Origin: Sinorhizobium psoraleae
Lineage (GTDB): Bacteria > Pseudomonadota > Alphaproteobacteria > Rhizobiales > Rhizobiaceae
Direction of reading: 5' to 3'
NCBI RefSeq assembly: GCF_013283645.1
Contig: NZ_JABEKV010000001.1
Span: forward strand, 508,699 to 572,698
Length of the DNA stretch: 64,000 nucleotides
Of the stretch, positions 61,614 through 64,000 are shown one piece after another. The notes beneath the pieces were generated by a model that searched no databases, had not been told where the DNA came from, and saw nothing but the letters and a program-made list of their open reading frames with translations. Every line of letters starts with the position of its first letter. Position 1 is the stretch's first letter. The translations under genes were made by a program, and so were the position numbers.

Positions 61614-62687
61614 TCAGTGATCGAGCGCCACGGTCTTGATGATCGCGTGAACGGGTTTCCCAGGTGCGAGCTGGAGCGCGTCGCGTGACAGAGCGGTGAT
61701 GCGGGCGAGAATAACGTTGCCGCCGCACTGCACGCGAACGTCGATGCTGCCCTTTTCATCGGGCGAGAGATCGATGACCGTTCCCTCGAACACGTTGAGC
61801 GCGCTTATGCCTTCGGGACGCACGGTGGCCAGCATGACGTCGCGCGCCGCGATATGCAGGCGCACGCTGTGGCCCGGCGGAACGAAGAGCTGCGGCACGC
61901 GCACGAGACATTGTCCCGCCCGGACGACCGTCAGATTGTGTGTGCTGTCGTGGCTCTCGACCACGCCCTCGAGCAGCGCGCCGGCCTCACGCCAATCCAT
62001 CGCATGCGCTGCGGCCGGTTGGCTGAGGACGGCGGCCGCAGCGCCCGATGCCTTGACCCGACCGTTCTCGATCACGATGACGCGCTCAGCCAACCGGGCG
62101 ACTTCCGCGACCGAATGGCTGACATAGACGATCGGAATTCTCGTTTCATCACGAAGCCGCTCCAGATAAGGCAGGATCTCCGCCTTTCGTGCCTCGTCGA
62201 GCGCGGCGAGCGGTTCGTCCATCAGTAGCAGGCGGGGAGAGGCGAGCAGCGCACGGCCGACGGCGACGCGCTGGCGTTCGCCGCCGGAAAGCGTCGAGGG
62301 ACGACGGTCGAGCAGGTGGCCGATGCCGAGCATTTCGACGACCCGCCCGAACTGCGAGGCGGACTTTTCCGCGCCGGCGAACCAGCGTCCGTAGGCGAGA
62401 TTCTTGCGGACGCTCATGTGCGGGAAAAGCCGCGCTTCCTGGAAGACATAACCGAAGCGGCGCCGGTGGATCGGCGTGAATATCCGCCGTCCGCTATCTG
62501 CAATCACGTCTCCGTCGAGGACGATCCGGCCGCTATCGGGGCGGAGAAGTCCGGCGATGATATTGATCAGCGAGGTCTTGCCCGAGCCCGAGCGGCCGAA
62601 GAGCGCCGTGACGCTGCCGTCGGAGGTGAACGCGGCGTCGATCGTAAAGGCACCGACCCGGTGGCGGGCTTCGACCTCAAGGCTCAT
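61614..62687 (-). CDS. modC: Molybdate ABC transporter ATP-binding protein
   Basis: This 357-residue ATPase has Walker [12 protein letters not shown]-loop [12 protein letters not shown], signature [13 protein letters not shown], Walker [12 protein letters not shown] and a C-terminal TOBE/Mop domain that can bind molybdate. The start at 62687 overlaps modB by 4 bp. The TOBE domain may sense cytoplasmic molybdate in place of the missing ModE domain. Confidence 0.95.
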   Translation of the reverse strand: MSLEVEARHRVGAFTIDAAFTSDGSVTALFGRSGSGKTSLINIIAGLLRPDSGRIVLDGDVIADSGRRIFTPIHRRRFGYVFQEARLFPHMSVRKNLAYGRWFAGAEKSASQFGRVVEMLGIGHLLDRRPSTLSGGERQRVAVGRALLASPRLLLMDEPLAALDEARKAEILPYLERLRDETRIPIVYVSHSVAEVARLAERVIVIENGRVKASGAAAAVLSQPAAAHAMDWREAGALLEGVVESHDSTHNLTVVRAGQCLVRVPQLFVPPGHSVRLHIAARDVMLATVRPEGISALNVFEGTVIDLSPDEKGSIDVRVQCGGNVILARITALSRDALQLAPGKPVHAIIKTVALDH

Positions 62688-63385
62688 GCCGTCACCGAGC
62701 GCTTTGCCGCGAATGCCGCGAAAATCTCCGACAGCATCAGTGCCGCCATGGAAATGACGACCGAGACGACAGCGAGGCGCATCGCTCCGGCATCGCCGCC
62801 TGGAACCTGAGTGAAAGTGTAGATCGCGGAGGAAAGCGTCTGCGTCTCGCCCGGAATATTGGAGACGAAGGTGATCGTCGCCCCGAACTCGCCCATCGCC
62901 TTGGCGAAGGAGAGGATCATGCCGGCGATGATGCCGGGAAGGATCAGCGGCAATGTCACAGTCAGGAACACCCATGCCGGTCCGGCGCCGAGCGTGGCGG
63001 CGGCGTCCTCGAGCTTGCGGTCGACTGCGTCGATCGACAGCCGGATACTGCGCACCATCAGCGGAAAGCCCATGACCGCACAGGCAAGTGCGGCACCCGT
63101 CCAGCGGAAGGAGAAGACGATGCCGAAATTCTCGGCGAGGAAGGCGCCGATCGGTCCGCGGCGGCCGAAGAGAAGCAACAGCACGAAGCCGGTGACAACC
63201 GGCGGCAGCACCAGCGGCATATGTACGAGGCCGTTGAGGACCGACTTGCCCCAGAAGCGCCCACGCGCAAGGACCATGGCGGCCAGCAATGCCAGCGGCA
63301 GGCTGCTTAACATCGCGACCGTGGCGACGCGCAGGCTAAGCCGGACTGCCGTCCACTCCGCGTCGCTCAATGCCATCCAGTCCAA
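62684..63385 (-). CDS. modB: Molybdate ABC transporter permease
   Basis: This 233-residue permease has about five to six helices and the [37 protein letters not shown]-type loop typical of ModB. It overlaps modC by 4 bp. The gap to the modA stop is 101 bp, long for this operon type but without any gene. Confidence 0.94.
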   Translation of the reverse strand: MDWMALSDAEWTAVRLSLRVATVAMLSSLPLALLAAMVLARGRFWGKSVLNGLVHMPLVLPPVVTGFVLLLLFGRRGPIGAFLAENFGIVFSFRWTGAALACAVMGFPLMVRSIRLSIDAVDRKLEDAAATLGAGPAWVFLTVTLPLILPGIIAGMILSFAKAMGEFGATITFVSNIPGETQTLSSAIYTFTQVPGGDAGAMRLAVVSVVISMAALMLSEIFAAFAAKRSVTA

Positions 63386-63486
63386 GCGTCAAATCTCCCG
63401 TCAAAGTCCTGCGCCACGACACCCTCATGACCTGCGCAAATCTATCGAGATTTCACGCGAGGGTGCTTGCGTGAGTTGCTTCGCGC

Positions 63487-64000
63487 TTATTTCCGCACCG
63501 TGAAACCCTCGGCCTCGAAGAGCGCCGCAGCCTTGGCCGACGTGACGAATGCAAGATAGGCGGCTGCGTCGGTGTTCTTGCTGTCGGCCGTAATGGCTAT
63601 CGGATAGATGATGGGAGGATGACTGTCCTCCGGGAACGTGCCAACCACCTTGACACCGGGATCGGCGGCCGCGTCCGTCCGGTACACAATGCCATAGGGG
63701 GCCTCGCCGCGAGATACCAGGAGAAGAGCGGCGCGCACGCTTTCCGCCCCCGCCACCTTCTGTGCGACTGCCGGCCAGACCCCGAGTTCTTCCAGTGCCG
63801 CCTTGCCGTATCTGCCGGCGGGAACCGAGTCGACCGCACCCATCGCCAGGCGGTAGTTTTCGAGGAGACCGGCGAGATCGAAACCGGGCTTGATATCGAC
63901 CGTTTGCGCATCGGGCTTTGCGGAAACAAGGACGAGGCGGTTGCCGACGAGGTTGGCGCGGGTGTCCGCCTTGATCAGCTTCTTGTCGGCAAGATAGTCC
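63487..64000 (-). CDS. modA: Molybdate ABC transporter substrate-binding protein (partial)
   Basis: Only the C-terminal ~170 residues are in the window; the N-terminus lies beyond 64000. The VDSVPAGRYGKAALEELGVW, VRAALLLVSRGEAPYGIVYRTDA and VVGTFPEDSHPPIIYPIAI blocks are typical of ModA. It is first of modABC, transcribed toward modB. Confidence 0.92.
   Translation of the reverse strand, partial: DYLADKKLIKADTRANLVGNRLVLVSAKPDAQTVDIKPGFDLAGLLENYRLAMGAVDSVPAGRYGKAALEELGVWPAVAQKVAGAESVRAALLLVSRGEAPYGIVYRTDAAADPGVKVVGTFPEDSHPPIIYPIAITADSKNTDAAAYLAFVTSAKAAALFEAEGFTVRK

Overview
The window looks like chromosome or large-replicon DNA from a rhizobial alphaproteobacterium, most like Sinorhizobium/Ensifer. 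The basis is its gene families and their order, high G+C coding sequence, RIME-like palindromic intergenic repeats, and CtrA-type TTAA-N7-TTAA sites. Genus assignment is inference. No rRNA, tRNA, IS element, phage gene or CRISPR array was seen.

Layout. (1) 1-1400: 5'-complete but truncated FAD-dependent dimethylglycine/sarcosine-type dehydrogenase on the minus strand. (2) 1722-17120: a Tad/Flp type IVb pilus locus. The prepilin peptidase cpaA is divergent from the pilin gene, which is followed by cpaB, cpaC, a lipoprotein, a TadG-like protein, two TadE-like pseudopilins, cpaE, an L,D-transpeptidase, cpaF, tadB, tadC, an AAA+ ATPase and a coiled-coil membrane protein; a TadD-like lipoprotein faces them. 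A perfect CtrA-type site lies upstream of the pilin gene and a strong hairpin separates pilin from machinery. (3) 17189-36519: a nitrogen-compound catabolic island. It has four amidohydrolases, two paralogous FCD-type GntR regulators, a peptide/opine-type ABC transporter, a flavin-reductase-like protein, an Asp/Glu/hydantoin racemase, an AapJQM-type ABC importer lacking its ATPase, and a bicupin of the ureidoglycine aminohydrolase family. Two distinct palindromic operator families fall exactly in the regulatory gaps. The substrate is unknown, but a hydantoin/ureide/N-heterocycle type compound fits.

(4) 36551-45282: a type I secretion operon (membrane fusion protein plus ABC exporter) with two putative substrates that share an undescribed-looking repeat and no RTX nonapeptides. 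A 1-kb A+T-rich gap separates it from a divergent LuxR-type regulator with a degenerate receiver domain. This is the best candidate in the window for a new system. (5) 45416-50867: tyrosine/homogentisate degradation (hppD, hmgA, fumarylacetoacetase, maleylacetoacetate isomerase) with Lrp- and MarR-type regulators. (6) 51035-58461: purU, a thiolase and the branched-chain 2-oxoacid dehydrogenase operon (E1 alpha, E1 beta, E2, E3), with three RIME-like repeats between them. (7) 58816-64000: a DadA-like oxidoreductase, an SDR dehydrogenase, a short ModE-type regulator and modABC (modA cut by the window edge).

Starts were chosen by Shine-Dalgarno spacing and family alignment from memory; no database search was possible, so product names rest on recognised motifs and gene context.
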